This document shows, piece by piece, positions 1-15,000 of a stretch of 64,000 nt of DNA. The translations under genes were made by a program, and so were the position numbers. This DNA is from Tomocerus qinae. Lineage: Eukaryota > Arthropoda > Collembola > Entomobryomorpha > Tomoceridae. The stretch covers positions 8,432,001-8,496,000 of the forward strand of contig CM034548.1 of the NCBI GenBank assembly GCA_020055645.1. The letters are read 5' to 3'. The first letter of the stretch is position 1, and each line of letters begins with the position of its first letter. The notes under the pieces were generated by a model. That model saw only the letters and a list, made by a program, of their open reading frames with translations. It was not told the origin of the DNA and searched no databases.

Positions 1-3000
1 GAAATCATTGAAGTGGCTCAATAGTTAAAGTTGTTTGAGAGAAAGCACAGGAATAAGCCTCATTTTGTAGTTCTTAATAATATCAATAAGGTAAAGCATC
101 AGGATTAGAGTGTAAGAAAGAAAAGGGAATCTTTGGGGAAATCCTAAAATCTCCCCAAGGGTCCCAGTTCCATCCCAAATCCATCTTTTCTTTTCAAAAA
201 CCGCTCCTGGTCTTCCTAGCATTTATTTATGAGAAACCAATGAAACTATTATGGTTGGGTTAATCTCACTTTTGGCTAAATAGCTAGAGCTAGAAAGCTA
301 TAAATTATTAATTAATAATAAAATTTAATAAAATCCTTCTTCTAAGTTCACCTATAAATATTCGACTGCTACAAACGTAAATAATGTCCTGTAAGCGCTC
401 TCTACCATTTGTATCTAATTTGTTTTTCCTCTCTTTACTTGGCGCCAGTTTTGTACATGAATTTGATTTCATCTGAAAACCAAAATGTTTTTGCACACAA
501 AAAGTATTGCTAAATTTACATGAATATTGTGACTCGTATCGTCAATCGTAGTGACATTTTCATAAACACCTTAAACGCGACAACTGTCATTCTGCGTATG
601 AAAGAGCTAACCTACAACCTACTATCACTATTTACCTTGCAAAAAAACTGTGTATTTAAATTCTGGGGTAAGTAAACTAATGCAGTCTTTTATTACTATT
701 TTCAAATTGTATTTCATTTATTCTTGAAAATATTTTCCTGGAATGTTAATTATTGAAATTTGAATGTATCATGATTTATACTCTATGTCAACTTGTGCAA
801 CTTTAAAACCAGTATGTTATTATTAAAATAATAAGAATGAGACTCCTAATTTGCTATGCATTCAGTAATCTGATATTGCTGTAACTGACAACTGAAGAAG
901 AACTTTGTATTTTTACAAAACTTGAAGAATTAAGGAAAATCTTGAAAGAATTTCAAAGATAAAGTTCAACGTCGCCAAATTAGAAAACTTTATACAAATT
1001 CATAAATTGTCTACGACATCGATATACTAAAATTGTATGCCTATTTTGTGATTCACCTGTGAAATGGACGATTTATTCATTTCAATTACAAGCTTAGGCT
1101 TACGAATAAAAGTGATAATGTATGATTTATAACATTCATCATTTATGTGGATACGGAGTATTGTGATTGCAATTAATGCTTAAAATGAGGGAAGAGCAGC
1201 TCCGCTTTGGTTTTGTCACTTCGCAGACGATGGATTCAGCTATGCAGTCTATCAACAACCAATTATTACTGATGTCCAAACATTATAAGTTTTTGACATT
1301 TTTGTCTGGTCACTCTTTTTTCCGACAGCCGAAAGTCAACATAGTCGTATCAAAATCCCGACAATCAGCAGCCGAATAAATGGATTAAAATTGGAAACAA
1401 CCACCAACAGCAATACGATTTGCAATATCTGCACTTACACATTTCGTGTGAAATGAACTAATAGTCGTAATTTATTACCGTAAATTAATTTCATATGCAA
1501 GTGAGTTTTGCGTGCTAATTTACTCCGAGACTCCATGGAATAATTGAAATAGTTATTAACTCTATCTAAAAACGATTTTGGACCATTTCGCATATTAAAA
1601 TGCCTTTGAAGGTATATATCTGCTTTAATAATAGAAAAGTGACAATAAAAAAGAAAAGAAAACCCAACTTGGAATTTTCTTAGCGGATTACAAAATTTAT
1701 GCGTTTTTGAATTTATATCCAGTTAATTATGGTAAAGAACAGTGATTAATTAATTGTTAAATTTAGAGAAATTGCTTAGTTTAGATAGATGGAATGTATT
1801 AGATTTTTATTAAGTAGCTTATTAAATCGTTTCCGTCTCTATGTACCAGATGAGACAAAAAGAATTTAAGTGGAGAGGAAGTTGAAGTGTCGCAATCATT
1901 TTGACTATAATTCATTTGAATGCTTTTGTGCTTTAAAACATTTGTATCAAATATCAATAATGTAAATTTTGGTTTGAAACGGTAATTTCAGAAGTAAATG
2001 CGTTACATCTAATAGCATTGATTCAAAGACAAAAATTGTGATACTGAACAGGCAATTAGTAATTGAGAAATCTGAGTTCTATCCATTGAAAATGCGACTG
2101 CTTAGCTAGAGTAGAGTAGCTAGCAGAGTAGTGAACAAATTACAAATAAATGTAATAAAGTTCTGAACTGAAATCTTCCAAGTATGTTGGTAGGTGATAA
2201 CTATAATTTATATCTTACACATGTTTTACCATGCATTGTATTTGCATACCTGGACGGCGTACTTAACCTAATCTAAATCTGTATGTAAGTACTTGGTAAA
2301 TATGTCACTAATCTGATACTATACTGTTACTTTGTTACCACAATGAATGACAATAGCCTGTAGGTTTTGTTTGCGCTTTAGTATATGTAGTATGTAGCAA
2401 TGACACTGTTGTTAAACGAGATGATATTATTTTGTAGGGCTAGCCCTAATAATAAGTAATGGTTACTTACTAATTAGTAAAATAATATTTATCAAATTAA
2501 AAATACCTTACTGGAAATTATCAGTAAGTGGTTGTTTTATCAAGCAATGCAAACGTTGATTAATTATAGTCTCTCCATTTTTGTGTCAAATACCTTTTAT
2601 ATCTACAAGGGTCCAAAATACTTTGTAATTTTTGATTAAAAGGTCAATAGCATTATTATTATTATTAGCTTTTGTTATCATCATATCAATATTTCTTGAC
2701 GTATATTAAGCTATACCGACTTACCTATTTAGTACCTTATAATATCTCAACTAATTGTCAGTTTAGATATTAAACAAACTCTTTGAATTTATTGGATACA
2801 ATGTACAAATATTAAAGATGCAAAGCATTTTTTTAGTCGCAATATCGCAAACAGACTATTTTTTTAGGACAATATCTTGAGTTACTGTATTCTTGTTCTT
2901 ATATACTAAACTATAGCTCTTTATAACTATAACAAACGAAAAATTCGCATTCTTTTGCAAATTATTCAATGGTAAGGAAAATAATGTGATACATATAGAA

Positions 3001-6000
3001 ACATGTTGCTCATTTTATATATTTAACAATTTAAGCTACCAAATCGATACAGCTTCTTTATTTTTATGAAATTGAACAATCCTAATTTCTTAATGACAAT
3101 AAATATTTGATGTATATATATTGTACGCATTAGTAATATAGAAGGTGTAAATATGGTTACTTTGGTTACACAAAATGTTGAAATTCATTGTGACATAATT
3201 AAAATTGTGGTATTGTTAGCAGAAGCAAGTGGATGTTACTGGGGCAGCCGGCCATCGTTAACTACGTAACAGAAGCATTGACCGTGTGGTCGTAATCGTT
3301 AGTCGCACCTGGTACATTCATGGAACTATAATCAATTTGTGCACGCAAATCCGTACAAATTAAAATAAGTACTAATATGTTACCAACTCGTACCCCATGA
3401 AACTCTGACCTTGGTCTATTATTCAATATTTACGATTCATGATTATGACACGATTTGATATCTCCTTTGGGTTTGTATGAGCCAACATACATATCAAAAG
3501 AATTGTCGCCGTCGTACTGCAATTATGTAGTTTAACTGCTACTGTTGCTCTAATGCATAATTTCTGGATTTCTTTTACGTGTCTTGGTGGTGGTGGCTCT
3601 GTGACTTGCAATTGCAACAACACCTGTTAATTATTCTCTTCTACCACACAAATTTCTGTTCTACATTGATAAACATTATCTCTGCGTCTCTCTCTCTCTC
3701 TGCTTTTATACCTGTTCTTCCGTGTGTGTATATTTACCATGTGAACTAATGTGGCAAAAACTCGTTTTCTGCTCTAAATTAAAAAATATGGCCATGAAAT
3801 GAATTTTTTTAAAACTGTTTACTGGTCGTGGGAGCATTTAGCCCAAAAAGTACTGAAATACTTGTATTTAACCACCCACAAATTTGTGCTCTTACTTACT
3901 ACATTATCTGGAAAGATCTTTCCCAACATATCATCATCAAATCATCATCAGGTTTAATACTTTTCACAAATTGTCAGCAAATTATATACTTGCACGATTG
4001 TGTAAAATACACACTAACACACTTTCACACTCCAATAATTGTTATTAGTAATAGATTCGCTTGTTTGGTTAGCTTCTTTATTATTGCGTAAAGCCGTAGC
4101 AAAAAAAATTCATTCATGGTTTTCTACTTCGTAGCAATATTGAGCAACAACATAACAACAAAGAATTAATATCCACAATATCCTGCTATATACTTATCGA
4201 TAACTATTTAGCATGTGTGTATTGATATTAGTAAGAGACAGTATGGAGAAACAGTTTCACCGAAATTGTAATTTATAACAATACTTCAAGTAATTCACTT
4301 GAAAGTAAAAATTTCTTAAAGCTATTTTAAGATACTTATAGATTTGTAAATTTTATAGTTTTTTCTGCCTAGTGATAATGGAATTTTTGGAATTTTTTGA
4401 TTTCGATCTGGAATCGGAAAATGTTTTATTACAAACAAACGGAAAATTTAAGCATCAAGCTATCAATTTTTTATTGCTACTTCAAATATGTAAATAACAA
4501 ATAAGTGATAGAATTATTATCAAAATTATTCATGCGTCATCTTTGGCTCATTTTAGTTCTTAAGTCTTGTTTGAAGTAAGACAGTGGTTTTCTCATTTTA
4601 AAAATCGGGCCTTGATATATAAAGGGCATACCTCCGAGGGACCCACCATAACCTAATTAAAACAATAACATTGATAGTTATTTGTGCCACCAATATCTTA
4701 TTTCAGCCTCCTAGAGTTACTCCTAAAATGAACCCTAAAAAGTAGGACGACCACATTTTGCATGTAAATATAAGTCTTCTTCCTAGTTTCTCATATACAA
4801 AGGGTTCATTTTGATGCATGCAAGAAGTAAAAATCCCAATCTGTCATTGTTTTATATGTATCTTTATTCGGTTTATTATACGCATGCATGGAACATTCAT
4901 CTCAGTGGTAGGCCATATGCCAGTAATCGAATGGGTTGATAAATAAATAATTATGCGGAAAAGGAAGGTGCTTGTGATACAAGTATAGAAAATCGGTTTT
5001 ACCAATCTTATCTGGAAGTTCTAAAACAACACTCCAGGGTTTGCCTATACAAATGGGTAAGTAGGGATAAAGTTGAAGTATTGTTTGGGTAATTATAAAA
5101 GTAATTGCTTCATGAAAGTGATAAGGAAAGACAGGAATAGTAGTAAAAATATGTATTTTCCTGTTTCATATTCAATGACTCATTTTCTCATTAAGTGTGA
5201 TAATTAACATGCAAGGCTTTTATTAAGTTAAGTACATCTATAAGATAATATCAATAGAAAATTAACGGGTGTTTAAAACGAAAGCTCATGGGAACATTAA
5301 CATTTATTCTAAAGAAAACCAGTTTTTAAGATAATATGGGCGCATTTTCAATTTCATTCCTTGTATCACAAACAGTGTTTGATTACCATAGGCACGTTTT
5401 TACAATCGTGCACGCGAAGAAACATTATATGACGATTTTAATTGTTACTGTCATTAACAGTGATAATTATCGTTACCAACTGTAGGGGAGGGAACATGTC
5501 ACAATCTTAACTTAAGCATGACAGAAATGAGAAAGACTAACTTTTTTGTATTGATTTATCTACGAGGGACCAACTAAGAATTCGTTCCACGTGAAGTACT
5601 TAATTTATTTTAGTATTATTGGATCTTGTGCTACATTTACAATAATGTTTCAATTTGCACTCTCTGGATGTGTTTTTCTTAACTAAAGGCAGAGAGTAAG
5701 ATTTGATGTCATTAATTTTAGATGTAGGAATGTAAAAGGGGATAGGTTAGACTGCTTTGATGTAGCTGACAGAGTTGACAGTCGTCCATACATTGATAAG
5801 TTGAGTACATGACCAAGTTTTGGTCCATTCCTCTTCTCCGCTGTTTTACAGATGATCCTTGTTGAGAAAGTTATGGAAGCCATTCAGAAATTGTCTATCG
5901 TGTCGTTTGTTGGTGGTGAGCATTGAATCGAGAGACAAAGTATTATTATAACGCGAAACTTTACTTTCCTTAGTTTTCCCCCAATTTTGTGAAGGGATTC

Positions 6001-9000
6001 TATGGAGCTTAGTTCGCGTGAAAGTTTTCTGACACCTTTTCCAAAAGTTACAATTCCAAATAAAGTGAAATGTCGCGGTAGAACTGTGATTTCTATTTCA
6101 TTTCATCTCAATGTAATTGCGAAAAAGAACTTTCCTGTGATTTGCGAATTCACAGAGCAAGAATTGTTTTAATTTCAGTACTAATACCTAAAGTACTCAC
6201 TGCACTACTTATTAGTTAGCTGAAGTTTTCGACAAAGTTTGCATTTAATATGCTTTCATAACTATGTAAGTTCTTTGTCTGATATGATTTCTATGCTTAC
6301 CGGCTCCATCCCTGCCAAAACTTAAAGTAGCTGCTATAGTAATAATAAGTTTCACTCTTAATTTGCGTGTTTGAAATTCTAAAAATACATAAGACTACAT
6401 CTTTATGATCTTAAAAGATTTCCCACACGGGCCACGAGAGCAACCTCGATAGTCAAATGCCAACTTACTGCTCTGCTCCAGCTTAACTTACTTAACCGTC
6501 TTAGTCATTTTCCACATTTCTTTCTCTTCTCTGTGGATTACCAAATTACTTTCAATGTCAATGCAACTAATGCTCCTCCAAATATCTATTACGTAAATGA
6601 GAAGCTATGCCCACATTTAAAACACATTATCAGCAGGAAACCAATTCGGAAGAACTAACACTCATTTTGTCAAGCCTTGATAAATGAAAATCTCATGTGT
6701 TAATTTCCTATGTTTAGTATGAGTACTTTTTAGCAATATTCAATATAAATACAAAGTTGTCCATATAAGTCTGTTCGTTGAAAACACTCTTGCTATTTGC
6801 TGCAAATTTGCAAAGTATATAAACGAGATGGCTAGATAAGCTATTTACTTACAATGACCAATCACAAAATTCATACAAGTTTTACCTGCACATTACATAA
6901 AGTGTTATCTATTATTATTATTATTATATTATGTATCGTGGTATAAATACTATTCCCAGTTCACATAGAAATTAGATTAGGTATGATAATTGATAATTTA
7001 AAAAAATTCAACTGCCAGGTTTTAAAACTCAAATGGTTATAATAACGTATACTTAGGTCAGCGTTATTTATATGTAGTTCATCGATAATGAGATAAAAGC
7101 CATAATAATCACTCGCTAAATCTACCTACTGCACTTAGTTCATTGTTTGGATAATGCCTTATTATTGCTTGTCGTGAGAATAGTATTTTCAAGTTGTGAT
7201 CGCCAACGCCGTAATGAAATTCGTCATAATTCACACAGACATGCATAATAAAAGTAGGTGCCTACCTACTGACAGAGATATGAATAGACGACAAGTCGGC
7301 CTTGTACATTTTCGCAGTAAATGCTTCGCTTTTTCTTACTATTAAGTGCTATACTTACATTGAGTAACTGCTTCGCAAAAAAATATTTGGGCTTGTGCCT
7401 ATGTTCAATGTATACGACAAGCTAAACTACTTTGTCTCAACTACACTCTACTTTAAGCTTTATTTAACAGGAAATTAAGCGAAACGATTTTAAGAAAAAC
7501 TAAACATTTGTTTTGTTGCAAAATCACTTGAAGTGGTATAATGTTTTTTCCTGTTAATGTAGTTTAAATTGACACATGTCTGTTCAGATTGGATTAGCAA
7601 TACAGTTCTTGTTCGAAATATTTAGGGTTTAATTAACTTTAAATAAGATTTGAATTTTAAAAGCAACGGCAAGCAATTAGCTAACTATAAAACCACCAAA
7701 ACATGAGTGGTACTTTCATGTGTATATTATTGACTGAACTTCTGAAGTAGTTTATAACGTGAACCCCATCTTATCATTAATAATGAGAACTGAACACCGT
7801 CTTCGTTTGTACTCGTTAAACTGAATGGTAATCAACAACATGTATTCTATACCTGCATTTCTTCAACTAATTACCCATTGCATTAAGGAGTAGGTATTGC
7901 ATCACAACGAAAGAGTAAATTAGGAAATACTATTTGGTAAATGTGACCTCACTAACCCAAGAAGGGCCGAGCTGGAAGAATCCTTTTATTCACAGGTTTA
8001 TTAGTTATAACAGTTAAGTTAGTACATATTATTTCTTTGCACATACTCTACTAGAGAATTTTTAGTGTATTTAGCAATGCCTTATGTTAAACTAGTGTTA
8101 GCAATTGTGTTACAGTCTTCAGTATGTTTAACATAGTAGAGATAGATAGTATAGGTCAGTAGTAGGAGTTGATTATTCAATTAGTAAAACTTGCATGCCT
8201 GAAGCTAAGATAAATTATTGTAACGTAACCGTATCTGTATTAAAAAGTGAGATATTTAATGGCATAAAAGAATTGAGGTGCATAGATGCCATAGTCGAAT
8301 GCATGCAACCCAAGGTTGTTGGTAGCCTGTATACGAGGTAGGTCATTCATACTCTGTTAACTGGAATTTAACACCTACGAACAATGAAACATTACGGTAG
8401 TTCTCTATGTAATCTGGCTGGCAGATAGCCTTTCTTTATTCACCCACCAAAGCCCATTCTCAAACTACAGACATGCATTACATCATTACTAATACAGGAC
8501 TAGCATTAGAATATGCACGCACACGACTACACGGTACTCACTCCTATCTGGTTTACCCAGTTTCTTAGTCGTGTTAAACTGTTGATAAAACTTTTAAATG
8601 TATACCAAATCTTAGTGTGTACGAGATGATGGACGTGACAAGGTATTTCCACTGATAACACTTGCATGTATAATGGCTAGAATAGAGCATTTAAGGAGTT
8701 CATAATATTTATCTTGTACATCAAGGATGATAAACACGTAATCTCACAATTATTCTACCTTCAATATATTGATAACTATATTATGCGTTTGTGTGTGTAA
8801 GTGGCACTCAAGTAAATCTTGGATCATTTGTCTTTGCACACTCTCTGAACTACAGTTCGACTTGGAAGTGCTCAGTTCTTGAGGCACCAATTTCTCATTT
8901 GTGTTACCAATCCGTGTTACTATACGTCTGTGTCACATTAAAGCAGTAATCATAAAAATTTAGACAAATACTATCAATTTTTACGCAAATATCTGTAGTG

Positions 9001-12000
9001 TTGTCTCAAACGGGGTACTATTTTGTGTGTTCGAATACCCCAAGTTTATAACTTGTTTATTGCGTCTTATCGGCTTGGAAATACTTATAAACAAGGTAAT
9101 ATCTATTTTTATAATAAAGGTTAGCCCACTACAGCCAAAAAAGACAATTTTAAAAATTCTCACTCAATTTACCTATTTTGTTTCCAAGAGGCACATACAA
9201 ATCATACAATATAAGCCCCTAGCCTAGGTTCTGATGGGTGAGAATATTACTAGGTCATTTCTAACAGAAACCTAACATTTTATTAGCATTTTAAAATGCA
9301 TGAGTGCAGTCAGGGCATATTCAGATGTGTAAATTTCTGTCGATGGATTTACCCATATACGGCATTATTACAAATACATTCATAACTGTCGATAACTTAC
9401 AACATTGTATATATTGTTCGTATATGAAAATTGAATTACAAAGATAGATATTGGCATGAATACGAAAAAGACACTCTTATTATTCATGCATTAACGTCAA
9501 ATTGTTCTTTCATGTTATAAAAATTTTGGTCAATTATCGAAGGGGTAAATGCACTGAGTAAAAGTTTGTTTTTGTAATTGTAGCTTATAGCTATGAAGAA
9601 ATCGCAACAAACTAACGAAAACAAAGTTAATGGTAACATTACTATTATTGTTAATGAAGCACCTGCATACATGATGGGTCAAATGGTTTAAGGTTACATT
9701 TTTAGAGTGCGTTACAATTTAGTGTAACATGCCAAGACCACTTAATGCAGTTAGTACCATTTAATGAAAAAAGCAAGTATAATAATAACTACGGTGACTA
9801 CGTACATAGAAATGTTTATAATATGGATATACTCATTAGTTAGTACCATATATAGATAATAAGTATTATAATTGCGTGTGATTTTACGTTAGGTAAAGCA
9901 TGAAATGCTGGTCTCGTTGCATTATTGCTATATTATTACATATATTATGCAGGTTTGCAGTTAATTGCATCAATGAGTATTTGCACAATTTTTAGTGGCA
10001 ATTTTCCTAAGTTGAATCTGATAGTAATTATCTGCAAGGTACATAAAATGTTTACAATTCGATGGTGCGTTGTGTACATGATAGTATGTGTTATTTAAGC
10101 AAATGTTTTATCGTGTGCTGTGGAGCTCAACTGATTTACATTGTGGAGTGAGTGGTGCCTATTTGTCTCATTGTCAGTCAATGCCTCATGAAATAACGGT
10201 ATAGAGATACACAGACGGAAATCTTTAATGCATGCATATATACCTGACAAAAGTCTGACTTAACCACACTCACTCGCTATGCATTACTACTAGTCCACCA
10301 GTCTAGCTTCAAAACATAACTAACTTGCATTTAGTAGGCAATAGAATATTATAAGTATAGGTATGTTGATGCTAATGCAGGATTTGCAGAGGTAGTCGTA
10401 GTAGTGTGCAAGCTACTCAGTAAGCTTTACGATTTGTTTCTTGGTTGAGCCCCTGAGAGTATTGTCACTCATCACATCACGGTGTCTCTGTGCACGGTAC
10501 AGAAGCCCTAAAGCCATCGTGCATCCTAAACAAACACACTGCATTGCATTCAATATTGGGCCACAGCCACATGACGATCGTCAGGCTTCTTGCTCTCCTT
10601 TTTATATTCTTTTCATCAGTTTTAGCAAGTGAGCCTACTCAATGAGTCCTCCTCTCCAGGCACCTCACATGAACCAAAATTTGGCGACATGACTCACTTG
10701 TTTCGTGCTGTGTCCTTCCCACTTTTATAATATAATCCTCGTTCTCCTACCTAAGTTATAAATATTTATTATCCAAGTGAATTGAGACACATTTTTTTAG
10801 TTGTTCTTCAGTTACGGTGGGGTGTTTAGTGTTCAGTTTGTTCTGCTTTGATTTTTCTGCCAAATGAGCATAAACTGAAAACAACGAGGTGACATTCGCC
10901 AGACTGTCATTAGGTTTGTTCTTTTTATTACTGATTCACAATTATTGATTTGTCTGGAACTAGGACTAACTCTAACGAAACTGAACTACAAGTGTTAGCG
11001 TGTGGCTAGATCACACTTTTTCTAGTCTTGCTCAACGCCCTTATAATGCTATATCTCTACTTTTTGGTCGTCGATCGGAATAATACATACAGAACGGTTA
11101 TATGAAGTTATATGGCATAATATACTTATAAATGTAGCCATAGACTAAATGCCATACTGCTTAAATATATACCTGATTAGAACTTATACTTTGCATTCCC
11201 CTCTAAATCATTGTCTACGATATTTGTGCTCTTTGATATGTATTTGTATGTAGAAGCATGTATGTAAGTACAAGGACACGGCTCTTAAATATTGTACGGA
11301 CTCTTTCGGCTCGATATTGGAAGTTATACACAGACTCACTGCACTCAGTGGCAATGGCAATGGTATTTAATTCTAGTAAGGTCACATTATGTAATTTACA
11401 TTACTGCTATGCTAACACAATGGAAGTTGAGAAAAGATACTTGCTATTTAAACAAGATTGAGAAATGGTACGTGAGCTATTCTAATGTTATCAGACTTCC
11501 TTATTTCTGACATTATTAATAAGAAATAAATATTCTGTACCCATACTATAATTAAATGGCTTGTAAAAGAAAGATGACAATTCACTTAAATTTGATTGCA
11601 ATAAGAAAGAATTTACATGGTTGGCCATAATTTTCATGACAATGTAAAATTAATTAATTACCTGACCAGTTATTGGTTCAGCATTTTTCATGTAAATTCC
11701 TCGTCAGTTGACAATGTGCTACTACAACCACAATTTTTAAAAAATCTGAGTTATAGGTACCTATAAAGTCAACCTAGAAAATGGATAACTGTATCAACAC
11801 AGTACAGATGTAGTATATCTCCACGTTCCATATAAATGCATATCATTGGGCAATAGGCATGCGACATGTGTTCCCAAAGCTTCTTTAATGAACTTTATGA
11901 AAATTTAATTGATAGTAAATTGTAAAAATAAGGAGAAGATTAAGCATGAAACACAATTTAACCAATTCGCACAAAAGATTTGTAGCTCTTTTGTTTTAGC

Positions 12001-15000
12001 TTAGTACATAATACTTATAGCTACGTCTTGAATTTATGGCCTACAATAATGTAGAGAAAAATGGTTTATAGCTTAGATTGCGTACTATAAGGTCATACAT
12101 CACATTTATTTTGCATTTTATATTATGCTAGATTGTGTTTTGAAAGGTGTTCACCCTAATCGTACAGAAGATCAACAAACCTAATGTACCGTACCCAGAG
12201 AGTAAAAGAAATTATGGTCCAAATCATGTGCAGATTGTGCATTAGTTGTGGGACTTCCTGTACAGAGTAAATAGTTTTTAGTTGGCAATATTCGTAGGTG
12301 GCTTGTGTAGTCTAGCTTGTAAATATGGGAATAAGATTTTCATTCAGATTTGAAGTATTCATTCATTGTACATATAGTACATACAGTTTTAAATTGATAT
12401 TGTAAATAATAATTTTCTTTTACTGTCTCAAATCGAGATGATACTTTACATGTACATTACATGCCGGATATCTTGTATCTAAATTCTTAATGTATTTAGA
12501 TAAGTACATATTATACCATCACATGAATATATTTTAGCTGCATTACAAATGTGTAAATAAGTACATTTCGATTTGATAGTATTCTAACCAGGATACAAAT
12601 AGACCGAATACATAGGCTTACACGCTTAGTTTTATTTGGATTAGATGCAGTTCTTCAATGGAGGAAAATGCAGGGTCATCACATCGTAATCTTTGCATTT
12701 CATGCATTACGAACGATTGGTTAAATTGAGTGAATGCGAATCAAGGCGATGTCATTATAACATGTGACTGTGACTGCAAGAATTTGCTCAATTTACGGAC
12801 TGCATGTAGTATTATGTAGTTGCCTCAGTTCATGGTCGCCTTAAAAACCTAAATTTGTCGTCAGAATTTCGAAGGGCAAAAGATTTCTGGGGTTTAGCCA
12901 AATTCCGAATCCTTATTGAAAATCGTGCATACAATGGCGATATAATTCGGTTGATGGTGGATTCATTGTTAATGATTGCCGCATGCTCACGCTGCACGAT
13001 TTCTGATTACTAGGAAAAAAGAAGGCGATATTTTGGCATAAACATGTCTTATGTTGTCCATATGCTCTCGATCCCATTTGATTCTCCTCCAGTCTCAGTC
13101 TCCATGTTTGCAGATTGTTTTAAAGTTATTGTCTAGCATCTTTTTTGTTGTCTCTTGTTGTATCCTGCAATATTGGGTGAAATTTAGTCGCATATCAAAA
13201 GGACCGAGATTATAAATTATGACGATATATTCAAGGAAATCAGTCTTATAGATTATCTGGCAAATTGATAGTAATAATTAAAATATGCTGCAAGTGGGTC
13301 TAAAACCGGGTAGTATTTTTTGTGGTTTATTTCATGATTTATAATCCCAGAAAGTTTTGTACAGCAATACTCCATTAAAGTTCATGTAAAGACAAAAACA
13401 GAATACATGTCGGTGAATTGATTCATGAAATATAAAACATGTCTTAAAATTTACGAAGATAACCGGCCATGATATCTGGAATAGGAGAAAGTAAAATCAT
13501 GCCCACTAAACCACTACACATAAATTATTCACACATTTAACCTGTTAGCTCTCCACCTGCTACTTTTAGAATCGAGAATCAGGATTACCAGTATGAAATC
13601 ATAACAACTGGCACTATGCTGACTCACTTCTGTTCATATTTATTTCTAAGAAGTCAGAAAAAATATAATTACAACCCACTTTGGTGAAAATCTCAAAAGT
13701 AGACTCCATTAGCACAAAGATAAAATTCTATAGTAACGGTGGCTTTTAGGAATCGTCATAGTATACTAATGTATGTACTTTATTATTAATAAGCAGCTGT
13801 AAAAGGAAAAAACACTATCCACCTATTCTATAAAAATTTTAGGATATAAGGATACATTTTTAAAGATATTTATAGTCGAAAAAAATAGAAACCCTAAGAA
13901 AATGTCAAAAATCTTAAATATTATGTTGAAATGAAAAAAATCTAAATATTTTGCTTGGAATTCACTGAAATTAAAATTGTTATAAATTTGAAGAAAGGGA
14001 ATATACTGTATAATAAAACATTTCAATAAACTGAGTAGACTGGGTTTTAGTGACGGTGTCCAATTTGGCGAATGTAAGATAATTGCTAAAAGGATTATTT
14101 GTCAGATGAGGTCATATGTGACATAAGTACGTACAACACGTTATGTCAGGATGAAATGATGTATAAGAACAGGGAAGATGTATCTGAAGACAGAAGAAAG
14201 TCTCATCCGTTGCTGCTTTAGTTGATTGAATGAAATGGGAAAAGTAATAAGTCTAGTAGTCTGTAAAAACCTATCGCAATGACACTTGATCCAATGATAT
14301 TTCTAGAAATCCAATATTTCCAGACGTCATGCTGGAATTACCCGTTTGGAGAATGAAATTCAGTGCCGGCATTGAAAAATAGAGCAAACGATTTCCAGAC
14401 AAGTGCGTTGAAAGCAAACGCTCTTCTGATATTTTATGGATGTGCGCATAATGCAATGCATTACTCTTCTTTTACCTTATTTTCTACTGTTTACTTTCGG
14501 CTACAAAGACTTGAGTATAGGGCAAGAGGAATGTCAGATTGAGTTCAGACAACCGAAACATAACAAAATCTATTATTAGTTGTCCTCCATGCATATATAC
14601 CTTATAGATGGAAGATACCAACACTCCGTTTACCCAGAAAGCTAGATTTGACATGTTACACTAACATGTGTACACAGTCAGTCACTGCGCTCTTATGAAG
14701 AAAATATCTCGCAGTTAAACACTTCACTGCTTTTTTACAGCCGTATAAAATCTCTGAATTTTATGGGCACCCTACCATCATCTTCCTCCGTCTTTAGCCC
14801 TATAACTAATACTATCCTTCTCTTGAAACACTCACCTAATTCTCAATTTTGCTAATTCAGACATTCCTATACTATTCAGTCTCCATGGTTTATTACAAGT
14901 TAATACAGATAAAAGAGTTCTGATAATGCAAAGTTAATACGAGTAGGTAGCCCATTCTTTTTACACACCGATTTTATGGATTTTATCTGCATTTATGCGG
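1..15000. other. AT-rich gene-free region, left part
   Basis: No exon chain was found on either strand; ORFs are short and of chance composition. Simple repeats: a (TTA)n-type run at about 2652-2667, (TC)n at 3687-3701 and (TTA)n at about 6911-6927. A decayed foldback repeat lies at 4570-4715. The rest shows nothing that I can name. Confidence 0.65.
4570..4715. repeat. Degenerate relative of the intron-3 foldback element
   Basis: This locus shares CGAGGGACC (4635-4643) and a 29-bp identical string (4649-4677) with the element at 36530-36702, in the same orientation. The left flank aligns loosely with the other copy. The remnant inverted termini (GAAGTAAGACAGTGGT near 4573; the reverse complement of the stretch near 4700 reads GAAATAAGATATTGGT) are weak. 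It looks like an older, decayed insertion. Confidence 0.5.

Noticed and set aside
9000..9040. GTTCGAAT string considered as a tRNA T-loop
   Set aside because: No matching acceptor stem or anticodon arm nearby; other GGTTCAAA-type hits failed in the same way.
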